Shown piece by piece: positions 1-8,606 of a stretch of 51,056 nt of DNA. The notes beneath the pieces were generated by a model that searched no databases, was not told the DNA's origin, and was given only the letters and a program-made list of their open reading frames with translations. The DNA comes from Cloacimonetes bacterium UBA5210 (lineage in GTDB: Bacteria; Cloacimonadota; Cloacimonadia; Cloacimonadales; Cloacimonadaceae). Both the position numbers and the translations under genes were made by a program. The DNA is taken from assembly GCA_002412625.1 (NCBI GenBank), contig DHVK01000016.1, positions 1 through 51,056 of the forward strand, in the 5' to 3' direction. The number at the start of each line of letters is the position of its first letter. Position 1 is the stretch's first letter.

Positions 1-181
1 CTACAACCTGCGCGGCCAAAGAGTAGCCCGCCTGATAAACGACAACTACAATAAAGGCTTACATAAAATTGTCTGGAACGGCACCGACCAAGCCGGTCGG
101 CCTCAAGGTTCCGGACTGTATATCATAGAGCTTCAGGCAGGCGCTTATCGCAAGACTGCCAAAACGGTATTAGCTAAATAA
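1..181 (+). CDS. C-terminal end of a FlgD-Ig-like sorting-domain secreted protein (5' end outside window)
   Basis: An open frame enters from the left edge (first full codon at base 2) and runs 59 codons to a TAA. It encodes the end of a secretion/sorting Ig-like domain: YNLRGQRV near the edge, then a W-N-G-T-D turn, G-S-G-L-Y and a final T-A-K-x-V-L-A-K strand. In Bacteroidota and related phyla such domains mark proteins for export to the surface; whether the same export route exists here is inference. The first ~45 bases are almost identical to the matching part of the next gene (bases 6049-6093), so the two are tandem paralogues of recent origin. The next gene starts 17 bases later on the same strand, so they are probably co-transcribed. 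The rest of the protein cannot be seen. Confidence 0.8.
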   Translation, partial: YNLRGQRVARLINDNYNKGLHKIVWNGTDQAGRPQGSGLYIIELQAGAYRKTAKTVLAK

Positions 182-197
182 AGAAGAGGATTATGCT

Positions 198-3100
198 ATG
201 AAAAAAACTGGATTGTTCTTACTAATGTTGATCCTGGGACTGAGTCTCTGCAACAACATCTTTGCCCAAACAACAGTAACCCTGGGAGAGGGAACCCAAG
301 CCAACACTACTACCGGTGCCCCTACTCCTTATGGAACTTGGTACAAAAACTTCCGCCAACAATACCTTGTGCTCGCTACTGAGCTCAATGATATCGGCGG
401 AGGACCCGGGAATATTAACTCCATCGCTTTTCATGTTCAGACCCTGAATACTTGTTCACCGATGCCTAACTTCAGAATTCGTGTAAAGACAACTAATTTT
501 TCCGCTCTATCTACGACCTTTGAAGCCGGCACCTATACCCAAGTGTTTCAGGTTGCGGAGTTTATGCCTGTACAAGGTTGGAATATTCACACCTTCAGCA
601 CTCCCTTCAACTGGGATGGCGCATCCAACTTACTGATCGACATCGTAACAGATATTATCCCCGGAGACTACACGCAAAACGCTTCAGTCTCTTACACTCC
701 CACCACTTTCAATAGCGCTCTGCGATACCAAAGTGACACCAGTCCCGCTATCGATGGTACTAGCGGTACCACTTCAATGTTCCGCGCAAACATGCAACTC
801 AACATGGCTGCTTTGGACATCATGGACCTGAACGCTCTGGCCATCGTCGGCCCCACCACACCGAATGTGAACTCCACTGCGCACTATACGATTGCGGTGA
901 AGAACTACAGCCCAAGCACTGTAAGCACCTTCACGGTGAAGCTGATGCAGGTGGGTGGGGTGGAACTTGGCAGCGTGCCCGGCACACCCATACTGCCTCA
1001 ACATACAGAGGCTTTCTTCCTGCCCTGGACACCAACTGTCGAAGGCGAAACCCAGCTTTATGGCAAGGTTGTAATGGCCGGGGACCAAAACCCGGCTAAT
1101 GACGAAACCAATATGCTTACCGTCAACGTGATGGAAGCAGGTCTGTTGGTCGTTGAGGTGGGTAACGATATAACCGCGAATACCACCACCAGCACTCCCA
1201 CGCCCTATGGCACCTTCTACAAAAGCTTCCGTCAGCAGTACCTCTACACTGCCGCGGACATGTATGCCGCAGGTGCTGCCCCCGGCCTGATTAACGCTAT
1301 GGCCTTCAACGTCGCAGCCATCAATGGCTGCTCCCCTATGCCGAACTACAAGATTCGGGTGAAACACACCGATCTGAGCACACTTGGCACCAGCTTCGAA
1401 ACCGGAGAATACAGCCAGGTCTTCCACGCTGCTGAATTCCTGCCGACACAAGGTTGGAACATGCATGTGTTCAGCACCCCCTTCTTCTGGGATGGCGCGT
1501 CCAACCTGTTGATCGATATCGTAACCGATCTCATCCCCGGCAACTACACCGAGAATGCTTCGGTTTATCACTCCGCTACCTCTTATAACAGTGCTCTGCG
1601 TTTCCAGAGCGATACAGTTGCCGGCTCCACCGCCACCAACGGCACCACTGCTGCTTTGCGCGCTAACGCCCGCTTCTTCCTTATCGTGGACGACATGGGC
1701 AGCCTAAGCGGCACGGTGACTTCCGGAGCTTCTCCCTTGGCAGATGTCCTCATCGAAGTGGAAAACACTGTGTTCTCTACCATGACAGCTGCCAATGGGA
1801 CATACTCCCTGCCTCATGTGCCGGTCGGTACTCAGACTGTTACCGCCAGCAAGCTCGGTTATGCCGATGTGACTTACACAGTGAATATCATAGAAAACCA
1901 AAACACAATCCGCAACTTTGCCCTCAATCTGTTGCCCCAAGTTACAGTTACCGGCAGAATCGTTGGTAGCGATGCCCCCACAGTGGGCATCTCCGGAGCG
2001 GCGATTACGCTCAATGGATATCAGTCCTATTCTGCCACAACGAATGCAACCGGACAGTTCTCCATCCCCAACGTGTTTGCCAACCAAAGCTACACCTACA
2101 GCGTATCCGCGGTGGGCTATGCCACCACTAGCGGCACGGTAACGGTTGGCAACACAAATCTGAACATGGGCAATGTCGTAGTAAACGAGGTTGCCTATCC
2201 TCCTCATTCGGTAACTGCTGTAGAAACTGCAAATTACCAAAGCGTGAACCTAAACTGGCAAGCGCCGGACCCCGCAGGAAACGGATTTCCCGATGACTTC
2301 GAAGCCTATGCTGATTTCTCTACTGCTTTTGGCGATTGGACCCTGGTTGATGTAGATCAATCCGATACCTATGGTTTCAGCGGAATCACCTTTCCGAACT
2401 CCGGAACCGCTATGTCTTACATCATCTTCAACCCCAGCACCACTGTTCCCCCGTTGGAAGATACTCCTGCCCACAGCGGCAGCAAGTTTGCCGCCAGCTT
2501 TGCCTCAACCACTCCTCCCAACAACGATTGGCTGATCACTCCCCAAGTCATGGGCGGTGGCCAGGTGAGATTCTGGGCAAGAAGTTACGTTGCGGATTAC
2601 GGCTTGGAGCGCTTCAAAGTAGGCGTATCCACCAGCGGAACCGCTCCCGCGAACTTCACCATCATCAGCGGCGCCAGCTATATTCAAGCTCCAGTAACCT
2701 GGACCGAATACGTCTATGATCTCTCCGCTTATGCCGGACAGCAGATTCACGTGGGCGTTCAGTGCTTATCAGACGATGCCTTCATTTTCTTCGTGGATGA
2801 TTTCTTCGTGGGCGATGCTATGCTTCGCACCGCTTCCAGTTCTGTCACGAACACTACAAGCGCTCCTGCCTTCAGAGACATCAATGCCGGTCGCAGCATA
2901 GTGCCGCCCAATCCGGTTACCATCGAAAATCCCAGAAACACTGATCGTGCGCTTTTGGGATACAGAGCCTATCGTTTGCTGGCCGCCAATCAAGATAATG
3001 AAGCGAGCTGGACGACTCTGACCCCAAACACGATCAGCCCCACCCAATACACTGACAACGCTTGGGGTCCGCTGCCTTCCGGAGTATATAAATACGCCGT

Positions 3101-6100
3101 GAAAGCTGTTTACACCAATAACGTGATATCCCCTGCAGCCTTCTCGGCTGAATTGCACAAAGGCATGATGGGAACGCTCGCCGGCATCGTAACAGAATCC
3201 GGCACCGGAACGCCCGTGCAAGGCGCAACCATCACTGCCGGAGACTACAGTGGCACCACAAATGCCAGTGGCGCATACAGCTTCCCTGTTTACACCGGAA
3301 CATACACAGTGGTTGCTACCAAGCCCGGATACCAAACTTCCACACTAGATAACATCGTGATCAACGGGAACCAAACAACTACGCTAAACGTCTCTTTGAT
3401 GGTAATAACTCTACCGCCAAGCGCTGTTGAGGCTGTTGAAGCCTACCCTAATCTATTCATCACCTGGATGGCTCCCGGCACTGCCGATGGCGAATGGCTT
3501 CACTACGATAATGGTGAAAACGATGATAGCATCGGAACCGGCGGCGTCGCAGATTTTGACGTTGCCATCCGCTTCCCGGCCAGCGCTCTCACGGACTATA
3601 TCGGAATGAACCTGCAAGCCATCAAAGTATGGCCAATGCAATCCGGACAATTCTCTCTGCGTGTCTGGACCGGTGGCACTGCCAGCGCTCCCGGCACCAT
3701 GGTGGTAGATCAGATGTTCTTCCCGAATTTGGAAACCTACGAAACAGTGCTCTTGAACAACCCTGTCCCCATCACCGGAACCGAAGAACTGTGGTTTGGC
3801 TATCGCTGCAATGTAAGCACCGGCTACCCTGCCGGGGTCGATGCAGGTCCTGCCACCGATGGCTTCGGTAATATGATACGCTTCCAGGGCGAGTGGTCTA
3901 CTCTGCTTGCTCTTGCTCCCAGCTTGAACAAGAATTGGAACATCCAGGGCTATGTGGGCTACAGTGATCCAGATCGTGGCGGCATGATTGCGCTGAATAC
4001 CAGGACCAATGCTCATAAGTCCTCTGCAGACAAAGCGCAAACTGAGCTAAGTACCAGTTTAAACCCCAGAAACTCCACAACTGACCGTGTCTTAACCGGC
4101 TACAAAGTGTGGCGTTTGACTGCAGGTCAGGAATCCAACGAAGCTACCTGGACTGCTCTGACGCCAAATCAGATTTCTGTAACCGCATACCAAGATCCAG
4201 GCTGGATATCAGTTCCTGATGGCACTTACAAATGGGCAGTGAAGGCTTTCTATCACGGGGGCGCTATGTCGAACTCTGCTTTCTCGAACTCGATTGTGAA
4301 GTTGACTCAGATCGGCAATGCCGCTGGCTTTGTGAGAGATGAAGCAAACCAAGCGATCATGGGTGCCACTGTTAGCTCCGGGATATATAGTACCACAACC
4401 AATGCCAGTGGCGCTTTTTCCTTGTCCCTGCCTGCCGGAGTTCACTCCATTACGGCAAGCAGCCCCGGCTACCTCGATGTCACTCAATCCGGAGTAGTAA
4501 TCGTAACTGGCCTGACAACAACGGTTGTTTTCCATCTGCCCATCAGCATGGTGGTGCTTGAAGATGGTTTCGAAAGCTATACTGATTTCGCCCTCAGCTT
4601 TGCCCCCTGGACTTTGATTGACATTGATCAATCCTCAACTTACGGCCTCACTGGGATTACCTTCCCCAATAGCGGTAGTGCTATGGCATACATGATCTTC
4701 AATCCTGCAGCCACAACACCTCCCATGGGGGACGCTGCTCCTCACAGCGGAGTGAAGATGGCTGCCAGCTTTGCCTCATCAACACTTCCCAACAACGATT
4801 GGTTGATCACTCCACAAGTTCCCGGTGGTGGCGAACTGAAGTTCTGGGCAAAAAGCTATGTTGCCGATTACGGACTGGAACGCTTCAAAGTAGGTGTTTC
4901 CACCACCGGAACCGCTCCCGCAAACTTCAGTATCATCAGCTCCGGAAGCTATGTGCAGGCACCAATTGCCTGGACCGAATATACCTACGATCTTGCCGCG
5001 TATGCCGGGCAGAACATCCATATCGGGATTAATTGCGTTTCCAACGATGCCTTCATCTTCTTCGTGGATGACGTGACCATCACCGGAAGCGAGACTTCGG
5101 CGATCCAGGATATTGCTCTCGCGAGTGGTTGGAATCTGGTCTCCCTGAATGTAAGCCCTACAGATAACACCCTACCTGCCGTAGTGAATAACATTGCCAC
5201 TTCGCTACTCCAGATCAAGGGCACCGATGGTGTTTACATACCCTACAACCCCTATTCCAGCCTAACTTCCCTGACCGACGGCAAAGCATATAGCATTAAA
5301 GTGAACAGCGCTGCCACCTGGAGCGTTACCGGTAACCAAATCCCGGCAAACACTCCGCTCCCTCTGGCCAGCGGCTGGAACATGTCGGCTTACCTGCCCC
5401 AAAGCGCAATGCTGGTAGCTACTGCTATGCAGAGCATCTCCCCCTGGCTGCAACAAGTGAAAGGGCAGGACGGAGTCTATATCCCCGATAATCCATACTC
5501 CTCGCTAAGCACCATGTATCCCGGGAAAGGCTATTGGATCCAGATCAACGGAGCGCATCAATTGGTATATCCTGCTGGCACGAGTCTGGCTAATGCGTCT
5601 GCCACAAAAGGACAGAAGAACATACCGGAACCAACGGTGCTACCCCAAAGCATGACGCTCCTGGCTCGTTGCGATTGGGCAGATGCCGGAGACATCCTGC
5701 TCGCCAAGGTGGGCGATGAACTGCGCGGAGCCGAAGAACTCATCGATTTGGAAGGCTTCCCTGCCGCATTGCTACAGATCTACTGCGATGATGCCGATGA
5801 AGCACTCAGCCTTTGGATCATGAAGCAGGATGGCGCGCTGATCCCCGTCACCAACCGCATCAGCAGCATGCCGCAGGCTAACTTGGGACACTATCCGGAG
5901 TTCATCCTCCTGCATGAACAAGCTGAAACCCCGGATAGCCCTGCTCTGAGCAATGCTTTGGTGGGCAGCTATCCCAACCCCTTCAATCCCAGCACCACTA
6001 TCTCCTTCAGCATTGCTGAAGATGATACCCCGGTGAGCCTGAACATCTACAACCTGCGCGGCCAAAGAGTAAGCAGCCTGATCAACGACAACTACAATAA

Positions 6101-6227
6101 AGGCTTGCATAAAGTAGTCTGGAACGGTACCGACTACAATGGCAGAATACAAGGCTCGGGTTTATACATTGTGGAGCTGAAAGCAGGTACTTACTGGAGA
6201 ACCGCCAAACTAATGCTGGCAAAGTAA
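198..6227 (+). CDS. Very large multidomain secreted protein with cleaved-adhesin-like domains and C-terminal sorting domain
   Basis: The 2009-residue product begins with a signal peptide (MKKTGLFLLMLILGLSLCNN, cleavage near A-Q), and AAGAGGA lies upstream of the ATG. Visible modules are: two copies of a ~180-residue N-terminal domain (about 30-205 and 320-500, sharing TPYGT and QGWN); four carboxypeptidase-regulatory-like beta-sandwiches (about 501-580, 583-661, 993-1068, 1371-1448); two fibronectin-III-like starts (about 672 and 1073); two nearly identical choice-of-anchor-J/cleaved-adhesin-like domains (about 697-872 and 1455-1631, sharing NNDWLITPQV and FIFFVDD); two GWNLVS-type repeats (from about 1640 and 1722); a GD/ELRG domain (about 1819-1900); and the sorting domain (about 1925-2009). 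No catalytic motif was recognised. A surface adhesin or matrix protein is the likely role, by inference. Internal duplication is strong at the nucleotide level. Confidence 0.88.
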   Translation: MKKTGLFLLMLILGLSLCNNIFAQTTVTLGEGTQANTTTGAPTPYGTWYKNFRQQYLVLATELNDIGGGPGNINSIAFHVQTLNTCSPMPNFRIRVKTTNFSALSTTFEAGTYTQVFQVAEFMPVQGWNIHTFSTPFNWDGASNLLIDIVTDIIPGDYTQNASVSYTPTTFNSALRYQSDTSPAIDGTSGTTSMFRANMQLNMAALDIMDLNALAIVGPTTPNVNSTAHYTIAVKNYSPSTVSTFTVKLMQVGGVELGSVPGTPILPQHTEAFFLPWTPTVEGETQLYGKVVMAGDQNPANDETNMLTVNVMEAGLLVVEVGNDITANTTTSTPTPYGTFYKSFRQQYLYTAADMYAAGAAPGLINAMAFNVAAINGCSPMPNYKIRVKHTDLSTLGTSFETGEYSQVFHAAEFLPTQGWNMHVFSTPFFWDGASNLLIDIVTDLIPGNYTENASVYHSATSYNSALRFQSDTVAGSTATNGTTAALRANARFFLIVDDMGSLSGTVTSGASPLADVLIEVENTVFSTMTAANGTYSLPHVPVGTQTVTASKLGYADVTYTVNIIENQNTIRNFALNLLPQVTVTGRIVGSDAPTVGISGAAITLNGYQSYSATTNATGQFSIPNVFANQSYTYSVSAVGYATTSGTVTVGNTNLNMGNVVVNEVAYPPHSVTAVETANYQSVNLNWQAPDPAGNGFPDDFEAYADFSTAFGDWTLVDVDQSDTYGFSGITFPNSGTAMSYIIFNPSTTVPPLEDTPAHSGSKFAASFASTTPPNNDWLITPQVMGGGQVRFWARSYVADYGLERFKVGVSTSGTAPANFTIISGASYIQAPVTWTEYVYDLSAYAGQQIHVGVQCLSDDAFIFFVDDFFVGDAMLRTASSSVTNTTSAPAFRDINAGRSIVPPNPVTIENPRNTDRALLGYRAYRLLAANQDNEASWTTLTPNTISPTQYTDNAWGPLPSGVYKYAVKAVYTNNVISPAAFSAELHKGMMGTLAGIVTESGTGTPVQGATITAGDYSGTTNASGAYSFPVYTGTYTVVATKPGYQTSTLDNIVINGNQTTTLNVSLMVITLPPSAVEAVEAYPNLFITWMAPGTADGEWLHYDNGENDDSIGTGGVADFDVAIRFPASALTDYIGMNLQAIKVWPMQSGQFSLRVWTGGTASAPGTMVVDQMFFPNLETYETVLLNNPVPITGTEELWFGYRCNVSTGYPAGVDAGPATDGFGNMIRFQGEWSTLLALAPSLNKNWNIQGYVGYSDPDRGGMIALNTRTNAHKSSADKAQTELSTSLNPRNSTTDRVLTGYKVWRLTAGQESNEATWTALTPNQISVTAYQDPGWISVPDGTYKWAVKAFYHGGAMSNSAFSNSIVKLTQIGNAAGFVRDEANQAIMGATVSSGIYSTTTNASGAFSLSLPAGVHSITASSPGYLDVTQSGVVIVTGLTTTVVFHLPISMVVLEDGFESYTDFALSFAPWTLIDIDQSSTYGLTGITFPNSGSAMAYMIFNPAATTPPMGDAAPHSGVKMAASFASSTLPNNDWLITPQVPGGGELKFWAKSYVADYGLERFKVGVSTTGTAPANFSIISSGSYVQAPIAWTEYTYDLAAYAGQNIHIGINCVSNDAFIFFVDDVTITGSETSAIQDIALASGWNLVSLNVSPTDNTLPAVVNNIATSLLQIKGTDGVYIPYNPYSSLTSLTDGKAYSIKVNSAATWSVTGNQIPANTPLPLASGWNMSAYLPQSAMLVATAMQSISPWLQQVKGQDGVYIPDNPYSSLSTMYPGKGYWIQINGAHQLVYPAGTSLANASATKGQKNIPEPTVLPQSMTLLARCDWADAGDILLAKVGDELRGAEELIDLEGFPAALLQIYCDDADEALSLWIMKQDGALIPVTNRISSMPQANLGHYPEFILLHEQAETPDSPALSNALVGSYPNPFNPSTTISFSIAEDDTPVSLNIYNLRGQRVSSLINDNYNKGLHKVVWNGTDYNGRIQGSGLYIVELKAGTYWRTAKLMLAK

Positions 6228-6230
6228 CAA

Positions 6231-6602
6231 GTGAGCAAGATTATGAATGCAAGATATCTATGCCTATTCGTACTACTGTGGATGATAAGCACAGCTCTGT
6301 TTGCCACCGACCCCTGGGGCGAGCGCATTATCCTGTCCGGGAGCATGACCGTGATGGCTCAGGTTAGCATCGATGATGCCCCTGCGGTCGCGGGTGATGT
6401 GTTGGGTGCTTTCGTGACCGTGGGCGGTGTACCGCAACTGAGGGGCAAAAGCACTGTGGTTGTAGTAAATGGTATTCCGGACTGTTTAAGATCACCTGGA
6501 ACGGCAGGGGGAGCAAATGATGCCAAACTGCCCACCGGAGTCTATTTGCTGAAGTTCTCTGCCAAAGATGTCCAGAACACGCGCAGAGTGATATTGTGTT
6601 AA
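6231..6602 (+). pseudogene. Decayed sorting-domain protein: DPWG-type N-terminal domain joined to sorting-domain tail
   Basis: The open frame (GTG at 6231, or the more likely ATG at 6243) starts with a signal peptide followed by the DPWG...GSM...MAQVSID...GD.LGAFV...QLRGK domain. That domain also begins the protein at 11877-13073. After VVNGIP the homology jumps to the end of a sorting domain. Bases 6482-6510 encode L-F-K-I-T-W-N-G-R-G in another frame. After the G5 run at 6507-6511 the original frame resumes as NDAKLPTGVYLLKF. Dropping one G gives exactly the seven residues expected between WNG and LP. So the gene has lost its middle, at a junction near 6470-6482, and carries a +1 slip in a G run. 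The open frame survives, so a 123-residue chimera could still be made, but its sorting domain would be broken. A sequencing error could explain the G run but not the deletion. Confidence 0.7.
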
Positions 6603-6618
6603 ACACCAAATTGCGATG

Positions 6619-6648
6619 CCGGGGGAACCATTGGGTTTCCCCGGTTTT
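6619..6648 (+). terminator. Intrinsic terminator after the + strand secreted-protein cluster
   Basis: CCGGGGGAACC, a 4-base loop, then GGTTTCCCCGG forms an 11-bp stem with one mismatch, followed directly by TTTT. It lies 17 bases after the last stop codon of the + strand genes. Confidence 0.75.
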
Positions 6649-6710
6649 GCGTATCTGGCAATCTTCCTTCTGCCTGATCCTCTCAAGCTGGGACAAAGCA
6701 GATTTCAAGG

Positions 6711-6774
6711 CCTTATCAAGCTATGGTCACCCGAAGATCACAGCTTCACATCAGCTTGATATGAGCTTGAGTAA
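6711..6774. repeat. Dispersed CTTATCAAGC-type repeat, copy 1
   Basis: CCTTATCAAGC-T-ATGG...AGCTTGATATGAGCTTGA resembles the element at 50891-50942 (CCTTATCAAGC-C-ATGA...AGCTTGATAAGGGCTTGA). The two copies share both half-sites and a similar spacing. Function is unknown. It lies in the gap between the converging transcripts. Confidence 0.5.
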
Positions 6775-6800
6775 TCGCGCATGATCGCAATGAGGAATGG

Positions 6801-6817
6801 AAAACCCGCTTTTGCGG
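6801..6817 (-). terminator. Weak terminator-like hairpin after the ThiB-like gene
   Basis: On the minus strand CCGC-AAAA-GCGG is followed by GTTTTCC, starting 5 bases after the TGA of the ThiB-like gene. The stem is only 4-5 bp, so efficiency is doubtful. Confidence 0.4.
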
Positions 6818-6821
6818 AAGG

Positions 6822-7856
6822 TCAATACATGCCAAAGATTCTGGCCCAGCTCTGCAACCACCTGCTTGTGTGCTCTTGGATCATCTGGCCTGAGAGCTTA
6901 TTGTTTACCAGCCAGGGGTTAATCGGCACTCTGCTGAAGCTGGGGGGTAACAATGTCTTGCGGTTTGCGGGAAAGAGGCCAAGCTTGTAGATCACCATTT
7001 TTTGGGATGAATCCCTCAGCACGAAGTCCATAAACGCGCCGCCAAGTGCCGAATCCGGGCTTTGCGTAGAGATTCCCATGCATTCGCTGTACAACAAGCT
7101 GCCTTCACTGAAGAGCTTGAAATCCAGCTTGCTTTCCTCGTGCTGCAGTTCATTTTGCCAAGCCGAAATGGTGATCAGTCCCGGCATCATGCTGCTTTCT
7201 CCGCTGTTTACGGAAGCCAGAGCCAGAGCTGAGTTTTCGTAGCTGCGGAAAACATTCTTGCGCAAAGCCCGCAGCATCTGCTCGAATCCTTCATTGCCAA
7301 ATAATGCCAGACTCAGGTGTAGCATTGCTCTGCCGGAGCCACTGTGGGAGGGATCTACCAATGCCATTTGATTCAGGAATTTATCGTCCTGCAACTCTCC
7401 GAAAGAGGAGGGCGGATCCTTCAGAACTTCGCTATTGTACAGTAAACCAAGATACGAAAAACCATAGGGAATCAGGCGATAGCTTTTGTCCTGCACACTA
7501 TCCCGATTCAGATCTTCCACCGCTTGGGGACTGTAGGGCTGAAGATACTGCTCCAGTGTGTCGGACTGCGCGAACACGAAAGGAATTCCAAAGACCACAT
7601 CCACGCTATCCCCGGAAGTCTTCAATCCCAGGATCAGAGCAGCGGGATCCGGAAACAAACGGACATCGACCCGGCACTTGAATTCCTGCTCAAAATCCGC
7701 TAACAAAGTGCCTTCCAGGCCGGAATTGCGGAAATCATCCAAGGCAAAAAGCCGCAGGATTTTATCCGCACTATCTCCGGAAGACTGCTCCGGCGGATGC
7801 GCTGAACGTCCGCAGGAAAACTGGAGAAAGAACAAAAGCAGCAGCAGCCAATGCAT
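6822..7856 (-). CDS. ThiB-like ABC-transporter substrate-binding lipoprotein
   Basis: The 344-residue protein has a lipoprotein signal (MHWLLLLLFFLQFSC). It resembles thiamine-type (ThiB/TbpA) substrate-binding proteins: VDVVFGIP, then YRLIPYGFSYLGLLYNSEVL, the VDPSHSGSGRAML segment, and FSEG about 100 residues later. It would bind a small solute outside the inner membrane and hand it to an ABC permease. The start is placed at the ATG inside TAATG, where the stop of the mlaE-like gene overlaps by one base, rather than 8 codons upstream; this also puts the lipobox in the usual place. No matching ThiP/ThiQ permease or ATPase genes lie nearby, so the substrate and the partner are unknown. Another small-molecule or metal ligand is equally possible. 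Confidence 0.75.
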   Translation of the reverse strand: MHWLLLLLFFLQFSCGRSAHPPEQSSGDSADKILRLFALDDFRNSGLEGTLLADFEQEFKCRVDVRLFPDPAALILGLKTSGDSVDVVFGIPFVFAQSDTLEQYLQPYSPQAVEDLNRDSVQDKSYRLIPYGFSYLGLLYNSEVLKDPPSSFGELQDDKFLNQMALVDPSHSGSGRAMLHLSLALFGNEGFEQMLRALRKNVFRSYENSALALASVNSGESSMMPGLITISAWQNELQHEESKLDFKLFSEGSLLYSECMGISTQSPDSALGGAFMDFVLRDSSQKMVIYKLGLFPANRKTLLPPSFSRVPINPWLVNNKLSGQMIQEHTSRWLQSWARIFGMY

Positions 7857-8605
7857 TACATCGACCCAAACAGTATCCACGCCACGATGAAATCCATGAT
7901 CAGGATCGCCACAGAGCTATAAACCACGGTCTGGGTGGTGGAGCGCCCCACACCCTCAGCCCCACCGTAGCTGCGATCCCCAAAATAGCAGGCCAGGGAT
8001 GTGATGATAAAACCGAACACGGTGGATTTCACCAAGCCGCTCCAGAGATCAAAGGGTTCAAAATATGCCCGCATGCTGGTGAAAAAGGTGTGGTAATGCA
8101 AGCCGTAGCGCAAAAAGGAGAAATACCAGGCACAGATGATGCTGACCGCGTTGGCAAAGATGGTGATGAGCGGAAAGGCGATCACGCCCGCCAATATGCG
8201 CGGCATATAGAGAAACTCATGGGGATTGATGTTCATGCTGTGCAGGGCGTCGATTTGTTCGCTAACCTTCATAGATCCGATCTCGGCAGCCATTGCCGCG
8301 CCGACTTTCCCGGTCAAAACCAATCCGGTAAGCACCGGTGCCAGTTCCACCATGGTGGATTTTCCGATCAGCACACTCAGCAGATTTAGCGGGATGTAGC
8401 CCTTGGATTGATATACTGCTTGCAAGGCGGTCACCAGCCCGGTAAAAGCCGCGGTCAGCGTGATCAGAAACAGCGAGTCGTAACCGATGCGTTTGAACTG
8501 AATCAGGAATTCCAGCCGGCGGCGCGGCAGGGCAATAATCCCCCGCATACTCTTGCCGATGAAGATGCTGAATTCCCCAATGCCCGCAAACACATCCCCA
8601 AGCAT
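7856..8605 (-). CDS. mlaE: MlaE-family ABC transporter permease
   Basis: The 249-residue integral membrane protein matches the MlaE/YrbE permease family: hydrophobic segments, the conserved stretch around LAPVLTGLVLTGKVGAAMAAEIGSM, then SEQIDALHSM, and a C-terminal GGAEGVGRSTTQTVV. MlaE proteins are the membrane core of the complexes that move phospholipids between inner and outer membranes, so the cell is probably diderm. The start is chosen at the ATG one base after the dnaB stop (TAATATG), with AGGAAG at the end of dnaB as its binding site. The longer frame would overlap dnaB by about 50 bases. The usual neighbours mlaF (ATPase) and mlaD (MCE protein) are not downstream; the next gene is a ThiB-like lipoprotein, so the partners must lie elsewhere. 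Confidence 0.9.
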   Translation of the reverse strand: MLGDVFAGIGEFSIFIGKSMRGIIALPRRRLEFLIQFKRIGYDSLFLITLTAAFTGLVTALQAVYQSKGYIPLNLLSVLIGKSTMVELAPVLTGLVLTGKVGAAMAAEIGSMKVSEQIDALHSMNINPHEFLYMPRILAGVIAFPLITIFANAVSIICAWYFSFLRYGLHYHTFFTSMRAYFEPFDLWSGLVKSTVFGFIITSLACYFGDRSYGGAEGVGRSTTQTVVYSSVAILIMDFIVAWILFGSM

Positions 8606-8606
8606 A

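Noticed and set aside
774..1571. A 265-codon open frame on the minus strand
   Set aside because: It lies wholly opposite the 2009-residue secreted protein and has no family features.
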